Source of the DNA: Nocardioides jiangxiensis
Lineage (GTDB): Bacteria > Actinomycetota > Actinomycetes > Propionibacteriales > Nocardioidaceae
Reading direction: 5' to 3'
Assembly: GCF_030580915.1 (NCBI RefSeq)
Contig: NZ_JAUQTA010000001.1
Coordinates: forward strand, 1,240,001 to 1,304,000
Length of the DNA: 64,000 bases
In this document: piece after piece, positions 55,887 through 64,000 of the stretch
Position numbering within the stretch: the stretch's first letter is position 1
Layout of the letters: the number at the start of each line of letters is the position of its first letter
Made by a program: the position numbers and the translations under genes
Notes under the pieces: model-generated
Databases searched by the model: none
What the model saw: the letters and a program-made list of their open reading frames with translations, nothing else
What the model was told of the DNA's origin: nothing

Positions 55887-58800
55887 GAGCGCCCCTCGAT
55901 CTCGCCCTCGGTCTCGAGCAGGATCTCGGCGAGCGCCTGCTTCATCTCCGGGCTGGGCTGCTCCCACAGGCCACGACTCTGGGCCTCGAGCAGCCGCTCG
56001 GCCATGCCGTGCAGCGCCCACGGGTTCGCCTCCTCGAGGAACGCCCGGTTGTCGGCGTCGAGGACGTAGGTCTCGGTGAGCTTCTCGTACATCCAGTCGG
56101 CGATGACACCGGTGGTGGCGTCGTAGCCGAAGAGGTAGTCGACGGTCGCGGCCATCTCGAACGCGCCCTTGTAACCGTGGCGACGCATCGCCTCGATCCA
56201 GCGCGGGTTGACGACGCGGGCACGGAAGACGCGGGAGGTCTCCTCGACCAGCGTGCGCGTACGGACCGACTCCGGGCGGGTCGAGTCGCCGATGTACGCC
56301 GCCGGCGCCTGGCCGGTCAGCGCACGCACGGTCGCCACCATGCCGCCGTGGTACTGGAAGTAGTCGTCGGAGTCGGCGATGTCGTGCTCGCGGGTGTCGG
56401 TGTTCTTGGCCGCCACCGCGATCCGCCGGTACGCCGTCTCCATCGCCTCGCGGGCCGGCTCGCCGTGCTGGTCGCGGCCGTACACGTAGCCGCCCCAGGT
56501 CGTGTAGACCTCCGCCAGGTCGGCGTCGGTGCGCCAGTCCTTGGAGTCGATCAGCTGGAGCAGGCCGGCGCCGTAGGTGCCGGGCTTGGAGCCGAAGATG
56601 CGCGCCGTGTTGCCGCCGTCCTCGGCGACGTGCTGGCGCACGTAGTTGGACTCGGCCGGCTCCTCCTGCGCCGCAGCGAGCTTTACCGCGTCGTCGAGCA
56701 GCGCCACGACGTGCGGGAAGGCGTCGCGGAAGAAGCCGGAGATGCGCATCGTGACGTCCACGCGCGGGCGGCCGAGCTCCTCGAGCGGGATCGGCTCCAG
56801 GTGCGTGACCCGGCGGCTCGCCTCGTCCCAGACCGGGCGGACGCCGAGCAGCGCGAGGCACTCGGCGATGTCGTCGCCGGCGGTGCGCATCGCGGAGGTG
56901 CCCCACATGGAGAGGCCGACGGACTTCGGGTACTCGCCGGTGTCGGCCTTGTGCCGCTCGACCAGGCTGTCGGCCAGGAGCTGGCCGGTCTCCCAGGCGA
57001 GCTGGCTCGGGATCGCCTTCGGGTCGACGGAGTAGAAGTTGCGGCCGGTCGGCAGCACGTTGACCAGGCCACGCAGCGGCGACCCGGACGGGCCTGCCGG
57101 CACGAAGCCGCCGCGGAGCGCGTTGACGACGTTGTCGAGCTCGGCGGTGGTCTGGTCGAGGCGCGGCGCGACCTCGGCGATCGCGAACTCGAGCACCCGG
57201 CGCACCTCGACCGCGTCGGCACCGGACGGCACCAGCTCGAGGGCCTTGTCGATCGCGGCGTCGGACCAGCCGCCACCGTCGATGGCGAGCAGCATGTCGC
57301 GCGCGATCGCCTCGAAGCGGTCGGCACCGGCCCGGTCGCGAGCCGACTCGTCGAGGCCCAGCGCCTCGCGCAGGCCCACGACGTGGGCGTTGCCACCCCA
57401 GAGCTGGCGCGCCCGGAGGATCGCGAGGACCAGGTCGACCTTCGCCTCGCCCGCCGGCGGCGCGCCGAGGACGTGCAGGCCGTCGCGGATCTGGGAGTCC
57501 TTGATCTCGCAGAGCCAACCGTCGATCTGCATGATCATGTCGTCGAAGCGCTCTTCGTCCGGCTTGTCGATCAGACCCAGCTCGCGGTCCATCTTGGCGG
57601 CCTGGAGCAGCGTCCAGATCTTGCCCTGGAGCGCGGGGACCTTGGCCGGGTCCATGGTCGCGACGTTGCCGTACTCGTCGAGCAGCTGCTCCAGGCGGCT
57701 GATGTCGCCGTACGACTCGGCGCGCGCCATCGGCGGCACGAGGTGGTCGACGAGCGTCGCGTGGGCACGACGCTTGGCCTGCGTGCCCTCGCCCGGGTCG
57801 TTGACGAGGAAGGGGTAGATCACCGGCAGGTCGCCGAGGATCGCGTCGGGCGCGCAGTCGGCGGAGAGGCCGGCGTTCTTGCCCGGAGTCCACTCGAGGT
57901 TGCCGTGCTTGCCGAGGTGGATGATGGCGTCGGCGCCCCAGCCGCCGTCCTCCTGCTTCGCCTCGAGCCAGCGGTACGCCGCCAGGTAGTGGTGGCTCGG
58001 CGGCAGGTCACCGTCGTGGTAGATCGCGATCGGGTTCTCTCCGAAGCCGCGCGGCGGCTGCACGAGGACGACGACGTTCTTGCTCTGGATCGCGGCCAGC
58101 ACGATGTCACCGTTGTCGACGAAGAGCTCGCCGGGCGCCTCGCCCCAGTGCTCGACCATGTCGCCGCGGAGCCCCTCGGGGACCTTGGCGAACCACTCCC
58201 TGTAGGTGGCCGCGGGGACGCGGTTGGTGTTGGCGTCGAGCTGGCCCTGGGTCAGCCAGTCCTGGTCGTAGCCGCCGGCGGCGATCAGGGCGTGGATCAG
58301 CTTGTCGCCGTCCTTCTCCTTCACGCCGGGGAGCTCGTCGGCGCCGACCCAGCCCTCGTCGGCGAGGCGCTGGAGCAGCGCCATCGCGGACGCACCCGTG
58401 TCGAGGCCCACCGCGTTGCCGATGCGGGCGTGCTTGGTCGGGTAGGCGCTCAGGACGAGCGCGATGCGGTGCTCGCTCGGGTCGACGTGGGCCAGGCGGC
58501 CGTGGCCGATCGCGAGACCGGCGACGCGGAGCGCCCGCTCCGGGTCCGCGACATAGGCGGGGAGGCCCTCGGAGTCGAACTCCTTGAAGGAGAACGGCAC
58601 CGTGATGATGCGGCCGTCGAACTCGGGCACGGCGATCTGGGTGGCGGCGTCGAGGGGGCTGACGCCCTCGTCGTTCTCCTCCCAGGTCTCGCGGCTGCTG
58701 GTGAGGCAGAGCGCCTGGAGGATCGGCTTGTCGAGGCGGGCCAGCGCGCCGGCGTCCCACGACTCGTCGTCGCCGCCGGCCTGGGCCTTGGCGGGGGTCG

Positions 58801-59494
58801 AACCGCCGGCCGCGAGGACGGTGGTGACGATGACGTCGGCCTCGCCCAGGGCCTCCAGGAGCGTGGCGTCGGCGTCACGCAGCGAGGCACACCAGATCGG
58901 CAGGGCGACGCCGCCCTTGGCCTCGATCGCGTCGGCGAGGACCCCCACGAAGGCGTTGTTGCCGGACATCTCGTGGGCCCGGTAGTAGAGGACCGCGACC
59001 TTCGTGGGTCGTCCGTGTGAGCCCTGCCCATGGCTAGGGCTGGTGCGGACGACCTCGCGCTCGTAGCGACCCCACGCCGGCGACGCGGCCGGGGCGTCGA
59101 AGCCCTCGCCCGTCAGCAGGACCGTGTCGGAGAGGAAGCGGGCGAGCTGGTCGAGGTTCGCCGGGCCGCCGTGGGCCAGGTAGGCGTGCGCCTGCGCGGC
59201 GACGCCGGCGGGCACCGTGGAGTGGCCCATCAGCTCGGCGTCGGGGGCCTGCTCGCCCGTGAGGACGACGACAGGCTTGCCGCTCGCGAGCAGGGTGTCG
59301 AGGCCCTCGGCCCAGGCCTGGCGGCCGCCGAGCAGACGGACGACGACCAGGTCGGTGCCGTCGAGCAGCGCGGGCAGCTCGTCGAGCGCGAGGCGGGCCG
59401 GGTTGGCGTACCTCCACGTGACCGGGGCTCCGGTGGCGTTGGCGGCGCGGGCGCTCATCAGGTCCGTGTCGGACGTCGACAGGAGCAGCAGCAT
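55883..59494 (-). CDS. cobN: Aerobic cobaltochelatase large subunit CobN
   Basis: Large subunit of the ATP-dependent enzyme that inserts Co2+ into hydrogenobyrinic acid a,c-diamide. The 1203-residue product matches the CobN/Mg-chelatase H family. Notable stretches: YYRAHEMSGNNAFV near 165-178, LSAYPTKHARIGNAVGLD near 337-354, GKHGNLEWTPGKN near 535-547, and RVDVTMRISGFFRDAFPH near 900-917. ATG 59494 follows GAAGGGATCGCA, and a B12 riboswitch lies 42 nt upstream. First gene of the cobN-chlID-cobO-cobB-DUF1905-cobE::cobC operon. Confidence 0.97.
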   Translation of the reverse strand: MLLLLSTSDTDLMSARAANATGAPVTWRYANPARLALDELPALLDGTDLVVVRLLGGRQAWAEGLDTLLASGKPVVVLTGEQAPDAELMGHSTVPAGVAAQAHAYLAHGGPANLDQLARFLSDTVLLTGEGFDAPAASPAWGRYEREVVRTSPSHGQGSHGRPTKVAVLYYRAHEMSGNNAFVGVLADAIEAKGGVALPIWCASLRDADATLLEALGEADVIVTTVLAAGGSTPAKAQAGGDDESWDAGALARLDKPILQALCLTSSRETWEENDEGVSPLDAATQIAVPEFDGRIITVPFSFKEFDSEGLPAYVADPERALRVAGLAIGHGRLAHVDPSEHRIALVLSAYPTKHARIGNAVGLDTGASAMALLQRLADEGWVGADELPGVKEKDGDKLIHALIAAGGYDQDWLTQGQLDANTNRVPAATYREWFAKVPEGLRGDMVEHWGEAPGELFVDNGDIVLAAIQSKNVVVLVQPPRGFGENPIAIYHDGDLPPSHHYLAAYRWLEAKQEDGGWGADAIIHLGKHGNLEWTPGKNAGLSADCAPDAILGDLPVIYPFLVNDPGEGTQAKRRAHATLVDHLVPPMARAESYGDISRLEQLLDEYGNVATMDPAKVPALQGKIWTLLQAAKMDRELGLIDKPDEERFDDMIMQIDGWLCEIKDSQIRDGLHVLGAPPAGEAKVDLVLAILRARQLWGGNAHVVGLREALGLDESARDRAGADRFEAIARDMLLAIDGGGWSDAAIDKALELVPSGADAVEVRRVLEFAIAEVAPRLDQTTAELDNVVNALRGGFVPAGPSGSPLRGLVNVLPTGRNFYSVDPKAIPSQLAWETGQLLADSLVERHKADTGEYPKSVGLSMWGTSAMRTAGDDIAECLALLGVRPVWDEASRRVTHLEPIPLEELGRPRVDVTMRISGFFRDAFPHVVALLDDAVKLAAAQEEPAESNYVRQHVAEDGGNTARIFGSKPGTYGAGLLQLIDSKDWRTDADLAEVYTTWGGYVYGRDQHGEPAREAMETAYRRIAVAAKNTDTREHDIADSDDYFQYHGGMVATVRALTGQAPAAYIGDSTRPESVRTRTLVEETSRVFRARVVNPRWIEAMRRHGYKGAFEMAATVDYLFGYDATTGVIADWMYEKLTETYVLDADNRAFLEEANPWALHGMAERLLEAQSRGLWEQPSPEMKQALAEILLETEGEIEGRS

Positions 59495-59535
59495 TGCGAT
59501 CCCTTCGTGGGGTTTCCTCGCCCCGGGTACAGGGT

Positions 59536-59642
59536 GGGGTGACGGGAGTTCCTGACTTCGCTGCTCCTGATCGGGACCAGGCTGCGGCGTACACAGTGGC
59601 GGGACCGTGCCGGAGTCGCACCGGCTTCCTCGCTCGTCACCC
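59536..59642 (-). ncRNA. Cobalamin riboswitch controlling the cobN operon
   Basis: On the minus strand: GGAAGCCGGTGCGACTCCGGC, then GTCCCGCCACTGTG and AAGTCAGGAACTCCCGTC (B12 box form). Outer arms CGTCACCC (plus 59635-59642) and GGGTGACG (59537-59544) pair as P1. It ends 42 nt upstream of cobN; the spacer can hold the ribosome binding site, so translational control is plausible. Confidence 0.92.
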
Positions 59643-59744
59643 GACGAACTGGAGGTGCGCCCGGCCGGGCGCACGCCCGACGAGCATAAACCGGCCCCCC
59701 GGCCGCACGCCTAACCCGATCGCCCCCTCGGTCGTTGACCGACC

Positions 59745-61604
59745 GTGACCTCGCTTCGTCTCCGCCGCGCCAGCCGGCCCGCTGCCGGACTCCTCATCGC
59801 CGCGCTCCTCGCCGTCGCTCCTCCGGCGGGACCCGCTTCGGCCGCCACGCCGACGCCGTTCGGCCGCTCCTGCACGCCGACCGACGGCGTGCGCTTCTGC
59901 ACCGGCGACCGGGTGCCCAGCTTCGACGGCACCCCGATCGACGTCGACGTCACGCTCCCCGCGACCGGCAGCGGCCCGTGGCCGACGATCGTGCTGCTGC
60001 ACGGCCTCGGTGGCGACAAGTCCGCCCTCGAGCCCAACGTGCCGCAGACCTCCACGCTGGCGCCGCGGATCCTCCCGCTCACCGAGCACTACAGCAACCT
60101 CTGGTACGCCCAGCACGGCTACGCCGTGATGGCCGCGTCGGCCCGCGGCTTCGGCAGCTCCTGCGGAGGCGGCGGCACCCCGCAGGCGTGGACCCAGACC
60201 GGCGCCTGCGCCAAGGGCTTCATCCGCCTCGCCGACCAGCGCTACGAAGCGCACGACACCCAGCACCTGCTCGGCATCCTCGCCGACGAGGGGATCACCC
60301 AGCCCACGAAGATCGGCGTCACCGGCTTCTCCTACGGCGGTGGCCAGGCGCTGCAGCTGGGCGAGCTCAAGGACAAAGTGCGCCAGACCGATGGCACCTT
60401 CGTCCCCTGGCGCTCCCCGCAGGGCAAGACCATGCGGATCGGCGCGGCGTACGGCGAGTGGCTGTGGTCGGACCTCATGTCGGCCGTGATGCCCAACGGC
60501 CGGTTCCGCGACGATGTGACCGCGAGCGGCGCGACGACGCTGTCACCGCTCGGCGTGATGACCCAGAGCTACACGCACGCGCTCTACGCCCTGGCCGCCA
60601 CGACCGGCTACGTCGCCGACCCGCTGGCGCCCGGCACCCACCCGTGGGACCTCACCGGCGCGGTCGCCCAGATGGACCTGGGCGAGCCCTACGGCGCGTC
60701 CCTGGAGACGATCGCGACGGAGTTCCGGAAGTACCACGGCTCGGTCGACATCCCCGGCTCCCCCGCTCCCCTGCTCCTCGAGAGCGGGTGGAACGACGAC
60801 TTCTTCCCCGTCACCGAGTCGCTGCGGGAGTACAACTCCGTCCGCACGGAGTACCCCGGCTCGTTCGTCTCGATGATGCTCGGCGACGTCGGCCACTCCC
60901 GTGACGCCAACCGCCACACGGCGAGCCTGGCCTTCAACGACACGGCGTTCCGGTTCTTCGAGCAGCACCTCAAGGGCGTGGCAGGTGGCCCCGCCAACGG
61001 CTCCGTGCTGGCCTACACCACCACCTGCCCGGCGCTCGGCGCGACCGCGGTCGATGACGGCGGCCCCTACCGCGCCGCGTCGTGGAAGGCGATCCACCCC
61101 GGCACCCTCACCTTCGGGTCCGCGGCGGCGAAGAAGGTCGACCCCCTGCTCGGCGACCTGACCATCGGCCCCCGCTTCGACGCGATCCCGAGCACCGACC
61201 CGCTCGGCACCGCCGACCCGTGCACGTCGATCGCGGGCATCAACCCGAAGGGCAGTGCGATCTACACGCGGGCCCTGTCGGCGCCCCAGGTGATGCTCGG
61301 CCGGCCCACGATCCGCGCCACGGTCACGACCCTCGGCGGTCCCGGCCAGCTCGCGGGACGCCTCTGGGACGTCGCCCCCGACGGCACCCAGCGCCTCGTC
61401 ACGCGCGGCGTCTACCGGCTGACGCCCGGCCAGACCGGGCCGATCGGCTTCCAGCTCAACGGCAACGGCTACCGGTTCGACGCCGGACACACGATCAAGC
61501 TGGAGATCGCGCCGAGCGACGCCCCGACGTACCGGGCGAGCACCTCGCTCTTCACCGCGACCCTGACCGGCCTGACGGTCACCCTGCCGCTCGCCGCGTC
61601 GTGA
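59745..61604 (+). CDS. Secreted CocE/NonD-type (S15-like) hydrolase
   Basis: A 619-residue exported alpha/beta hydrolase with a GTG start and a signal peptide (ends near APPAGPASA). The oxyanion LLHGLGG is near residues 84-90 and the nucleophile GFSYGGGQ is near 199-206. The acid would be in the region after WNDDFFPV. C-terminal beta-sandwich residues (LAGRLWDVAPDG, VTLGGP) fit the X-Pro dipeptidyl-peptidase C-terminal domain. Sits between the two cob arms without a clear link; likely an ester or peptide hydrolase outside the cell. Confidence 0.88.
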   Translation: MTSLRLRRASRPAAGLLIAALLAVAPPAGPASAATPTPFGRSCTPTDGVRFCTGDRVPSFDGTPIDVDVTLPATGSGPWPTIVLLHGLGGDKSALEPNVPQTSTLAPRILPLTEHYSNLWYAQHGYAVMAASARGFGSSCGGGGTPQAWTQTGACAKGFIRLADQRYEAHDTQHLLGILADEGITQPTKIGVTGFSYGGGQALQLGELKDKVRQTDGTFVPWRSPQGKTMRIGAAYGEWLWSDLMSAVMPNGRFRDDVTASGATTLSPLGVMTQSYTHALYALAATTGYVADPLAPGTHPWDLTGAVAQMDLGEPYGASLETIATEFRKYHGSVDIPGSPAPLLLESGWNDDFFPVTESLREYNSVRTEYPGSFVSMMLGDVGHSRDANRHTASLAFNDTAFRFFEQHLKGVAGGPANGSVLAYTTTCPALGATAVDDGGPYRAASWKAIHPGTLTFGSAAAKKVDPLLGDLTIGPRFDAIPSTDPLGTADPCTSIAGINPKGSAIYTRALSAPQVMLGRPTIRATVTTLGGPGQLAGRLWDVAPDGTQRLVTRGVYRLTPGQTGPIGFQLNGNGYRFDAGHTIKLEIAPSDAPTYRASTSLFTATLTGLTVTLPLAAS

Positions 61605-61609
61605 GCGGT

Positions 61610-61639
61610 CCGGTGCGCGCGTTCCGGCGTGCGCACCGG
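61610..61639 (+). terminator. Possible terminator after the secreted hydrolase
   Basis: A 9-bp stem CCGGTGCGC (61610-61618) with GCGCACCGG (61631-61639) and a 12-nt loop lies 5 nt after the hydrolase stop and 39 nt before cobG. No riboswitch is present before cobG. Confidence 0.55.
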
Positions 61640-61677
61640 GGGTCGGGACCAGCCGCGGGAACGCATACCCTTCCGGG

Positions 61678-62826
61678 GTGCCCCGCGCTTCCGCCGACGA
61701 CCGCTGCCCGGGTGCAGTGCGCCTCCACGAAGCCGCGGACGGCTTCGTCGGGCGGGTCCGGATCCCCGGGGGTCGGGTCTCGGCCGCGCAGCTGCGGGCA
61801 CTCGCGACGCTCGCGTCGTCCCTCGGCGACGGGCACCTCTACCTGACCTCGCGCGGCAACGTGCAGCTCCGTGGCCTCGGCTCCGGCTGCGGGCAGGAGC
61901 TCGCCGACGGCCTGCACGACGCCGGCCTGCTGCCGTCCCTCACCCACGACCGCGTGCGCAACGTGGTCGCGTCGCCACTCGGTGGCCTGACCGGGCACCC
62001 GGCGACGGAGGCGGTGCTCGACGAGCTCGACACCGAGCTGCTGGCGGACGACGGGCTGGTCGCCCTCTCCGGCCGCTTCCTCTTCGGCATCGACAACGGC
62101 ACCGGCGACGTGCTGGCGCTCGCGCCCGACGTCGCGGTGGTGCTGGAGTCCGCCGACGTCGCGCGTCTGGCGGTCGCGGGCACGCCGACCGCGGTGACCG
62201 CACCCGTCGACCTGGCCGCCGACCTGCTGATCGGCGCTGCGCACCGCTTCCTGGGGCTGCGCGCCTCCCACGCACCCAACGCCTGGCGGGCGAAGGAGCT
62301 GCCCGCGGAGGCGCTGGCGGAGCTGGCGCCCGGCCGGCCCGGGCCGGTGCTCTCCTCCGCGAACCGGCCAGTGAGCACGGGTCCGGGCCATGAGGTGGTG
62401 CTTGCTGCTCGGTCCACGGGGCCCCGGCTGGGCACCACCGAGGGCGCGATCGTGGCGGGAGTGCCGCTCGGCAGCGCGCCGGCGGAGGCGTGGCTGGCGA
62501 TCGCGGGGCTCGCCGGGCAGATCCGGTTCACGCCGTGGCGCTCGGTCGTCCTGGTCGACCCCGCGCCGGGGGCCGAGGCGGTGCTCGCGACGCACGGGTT
62601 CCTGCTCGACGGCGCCGACCCGCTCGCCCTCGTCACCTCCTGCATCGGCCAGCCCGGCTGCGCCAAGGCACTCGCCGACGTACGCGCCGACGCGCCGACA
62701 CTCGCCGCAGCCCACCCCGGCGTACGACTCCACCTGTCCGGGTGCGACCGCCGCTGCGGGCACCCGACCACTCCCCATCTCTCCGCCGTCGCTGACGGCA
62801 CCAGCTACACCCTGGAGCAGCACTGA
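61678..62826 (+). CDS. cobG: Precorrin-3B synthase CobG
   Basis: Oxygen-dependent monooxygenase that forms precorrin-3B, the ring-contraction step unique to the aerobic pathway. The 382-residue product is nitrite/sulfite-reductase-like. Two ferredoxin-like halves contain LYLTSRGNVQLRGL near 59-72. The 4Fe-4S/siroheme ligand region is SCIGQPGCAKALADV near 320-334 and LSGCDRRCGHP near 353-363, with the CxxxxxC and CxxxC cysteines. GTG 61678 starts the frame; overlaps cobH by one base. Confidence 0.95.
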   Translation: MPRASADDRCPGAVRLHEAADGFVGRVRIPGGRVSAAQLRALATLASSLGDGHLYLTSRGNVQLRGLGSGCGQELADGLHDAGLLPSLTHDRVRNVVASPLGGLTGHPATEAVLDELDTELLADDGLVALSGRFLFGIDNGTGDVLALAPDVAVVLESADVARLAVAGTPTAVTAPVDLAADLLIGAAHRFLGLRASHAPNAWRAKELPAEALAELAPGRPGPVLSSANRPVSTGPGHEVVLAARSTGPRLGTTEGAIVAGVPLGSAPAEAWLAIAGLAGQIRFTPWRSVVLVDPAPGAEAVLATHGFLLDGADPLALVTSCIGQPGCAKALADVRADAPTLAAAHPGVRLHLSGCDRRCGHPTTPHLSAVADGTSYTLEQH

Positions 62827-63458
62827 TGCAGTACGAGAAGGACGGCAACGCGATCTACGAGGAGTCGTTCGCGATGATCCGTCGCGAGTCCGACCTGGCC
62901 CGGTTCGACGAGCTCACCGAGCCGGTCGTCGTCCGGATGATCCACTCCTGCGGCCAGACCGACCTGCCTGCCGACGTCGCCCACACGCCCGGCTTCGCGC
63001 GCGCGGCCCGCGAGGCGCTGAAGGCCGGTGCGCCGATCATCACCGACGCCAACATGGTCGCGTACGGCGTCACCCGCGCCCGGCTGCCGAAGGACAACGA
63101 GGTCATCTGCCTCATCCGCGACGAGCGCGTCGCCCCTCTGGCGAAGGAGCTGGGCACGACCCGCTCCGCCGCGGCGTTCGAGCTGCTCCGCGACCGGCTC
63201 GAGGGCTCGGTCGTCGCGATCGGCAATGCCCCCACCGCGCTCTTCCACCTGCTCGAGATGATCGAGGCGGGTGGCCCGAAGCCTGCGGCGATCCTCGGCA
63301 TCCCGGTCGGCTTCGTCGGCGCCGTCGAGTCGAAGCAGGCGCTCGCCGACTCCGACCTCGGCCTGGAGTGGCTCGTCGTGCACGGGCGCCGCGGCGGTTC
63401 GGCCATCACCGCGGGCGCGCTCAACGCGCTCGCCTCGGACGTGGAGATCATCCGATGA
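62826..63458 (+). CDS. cobH: Precorrin-8X methylmutase CobH
   Basis: Moves the methyl group from C-11 to C-12 to give hydrogenobyrinic acid. The 210-residue product has RMIHSCGQTDLP near residues 36-47 with the catalytic His, ALKAGAPIITDANMVAYGV near 64-82, and GIPVGFVGAVESK near 157-169. Starts TGATG-overlapping cobG and overlaps the next gene by ATGA. Confidence 0.95.
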   Translation: MQYEKDGNAIYEESFAMIRRESDLARFDELTEPVVVRMIHSCGQTDLPADVAHTPGFARAAREALKAGAPIITDANMVAYGVTRARLPKDNEVICLIRDERVAPLAKELGTTRSAAAFELLRDRLEGSVVAIGNAPTALFHLLEMIEAGGPKPAAILGIPVGFVGAVESKQALADSDLGLEWLVVHGRRGGSAITAGALNALASDVEIIR

Positions 63459-64000
63459 CTGGAAACCTGTACGGCGTCGGCCTCGGCACCGGCGACCCGA
63501 AGCTCATGACGCTCCGCGCCGTCGAGGTGATCGGCCTCGCCGACGTCATCGCCTACCACTCGGCGAGGCACGGACGCTCCAACGCGCGGCGCATCGCCGA
63601 GCAGTGGATCCGCGAGGACCACATCGAGGAGCACCTGGTCTACCCGCTCACCACCGAGACCACCGACCATCCCGGTGGCTACCGCGGCGCGATCGAGGAG
63701 TTCTACGAGGAGGCCGCAGCCCGGCTCGCCGCGCACCTCGACGCCGGCCGCTCGGTGGCGATCCTCTCCGAGGGTGACCCGCTGATCTACTCGTCGTACC
63801 AGCACATGCACAAGCGCCTGGCGCACCGCTACCCGACGGAGACGGTGCCGGGCGTCTCCTCGATCCAGGCGAGCGTCGCTGCCCTCGGCGTCCCGCTGAC
63901 CGAGGACCGCGAGGTGCTCACCGTCCTGCCGGGCACGCTGCCCGAGGAGGAGCTCGCCGCACGCATCGCGTCGACCGACTCCGCCGTGATCCTGAAGATG
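63455..64000 (+). CDS. cobI: Precorrin-2 C20-methyltransferase CobI (5' part)
   Basis: S-adenosylmethionine-dependent methylation of precorrin-2 at C-20. The visible 182 residues begin MTGNLYGVGLGTGDPKLMTLRA, with the SAM-binding GVGLGTGDP, then LSEGDPLIYSSY near 106-117 and VPGVSSIQASVAALG near 132-146. In many actinobacteria cobI is fused to cobJ; the gene runs off the window, so this cannot be decided. Confidence 0.93.
   Translation, partial: MTGNLYGVGLGTGDPKLMTLRAVEVIGLADVIAYHSARHGRSNARRIAEQWIREDHIEEHLVYPLTTETTDHPGGYRGAIEEFYEEAAARLAAHLDAGRSVAILSEGDPLIYSSYQHMHKRLAHRYPTETVPGVSSIQASVAALGVPLTEDREVLTVLPGTLPEEELAARIASTDSAVILKM

Noticed and set aside
53805..57893. Apparent 1362-residue fusion of chelatase and an upstream part
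   Set aside because: The upstream half is a shifted frame of cobN. The real start is GTG 55886, which overlaps the cobN stop.
56009..59020. A 1003-codon plus-strand frame antisense to cobN
   Set aside because: Val/Leu/Arg/Asp-rich mirror frame without domains; the minus-strand cobN is unambiguous.
61605..61677. A riboswitch before cobG
   Set aside because: The 73-nt gap has only a short hairpin and lacks the B12 box and GCCACTG core.

Overview
The window is a 64 kb piece of a high-GC, Gram-positive actinobacterial chromosome. The codon use (strong G/C third-position bias), frequent GTG starts, 4-nt ATGA/GTGA gene overlaps, an HspR/HAIR heat-shock circuit, a PknB-type kinase and DUF6230/DUF6114 genes all fit an actinobacterium. 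The content looks most like Nocardioidaceae (Nocardioides-like), which is an inference from gene content and not a database result. No insertion sequence, prophage, integrase or CRISPR array was seen; it reads as ordinary chromosome with a few little-studied islands.

Region by region. 1-9024: tail of an MFS transporter, fructose-bisphosphate aldolase, small secreted or membrane proteins, a SpoU/TrmH RNA methyltransferase, a DedA protein, a DapC-like aminotransferase, and clpB with an overlapping membrane-protein gene. 9025-11639: intergenic region with a HAIR operator, then a secreted PA-domain subtilase and a strong terminator. 11640-13891: a coupled pair, a DUF445 membrane protein and an Abi-alpha/DUF4393-like protein. 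14031-18780: a six-gene DUF6230/DUF6114 exported/membrane cluster next to a divergent signal peptidase I. 19506-23753: dnaK-grpE-dnaJ-hspR with its HAIR operator. 23877-27351: uncharacterised envelope proteins and a sucrase/ferredoxin-like protein. 27461-33848: asd, lysC, DUF5063, recR, ybaB and dnaX. 33903-37403: a lipoprotein, DUF2252, an Na+/H+ antiporter, SRP RNA and tRNA-Ser(GGA). 37450-42372: two TetR-controlled units (MFS efflux; Old-Yellow-Enzyme reductase plus enoyl-CoA isomerase). 42511-47118: cNMP-binding protein, Ser/Thr kinase, hydrolase, hexapeptide transferase, TetR. 47192-64000: a cobalt/cobalamin region.

The cobalamin region is the main metabolic theme. A B12 riboswitch precedes cbtB-cbtA-ferredoxin (cobalt uptake). 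A second precedes cobN-chlID-cobO-cobB-DUF1905-(cobE::cobC) (cobalt insertion, adenosylation, amidation, aminopropanol arm). A plus-strand arm, cobG-cobH-cobI, carries oxygen-dependent ring contraction. The presence of cobG and cobN points to the aerobic pathway. Heat shock is the second theme: two operons far apart share HspR inverted repeats, and the repressor gene closes the dnaK operon.

The least explained parts are the DUF6230/DUF6114 cluster, the DUF445/Abi-alpha pair, and a divergent pair of paralogous proteins of about 60 residues at 48861-49431, one of which is easy to miss because it is so short.
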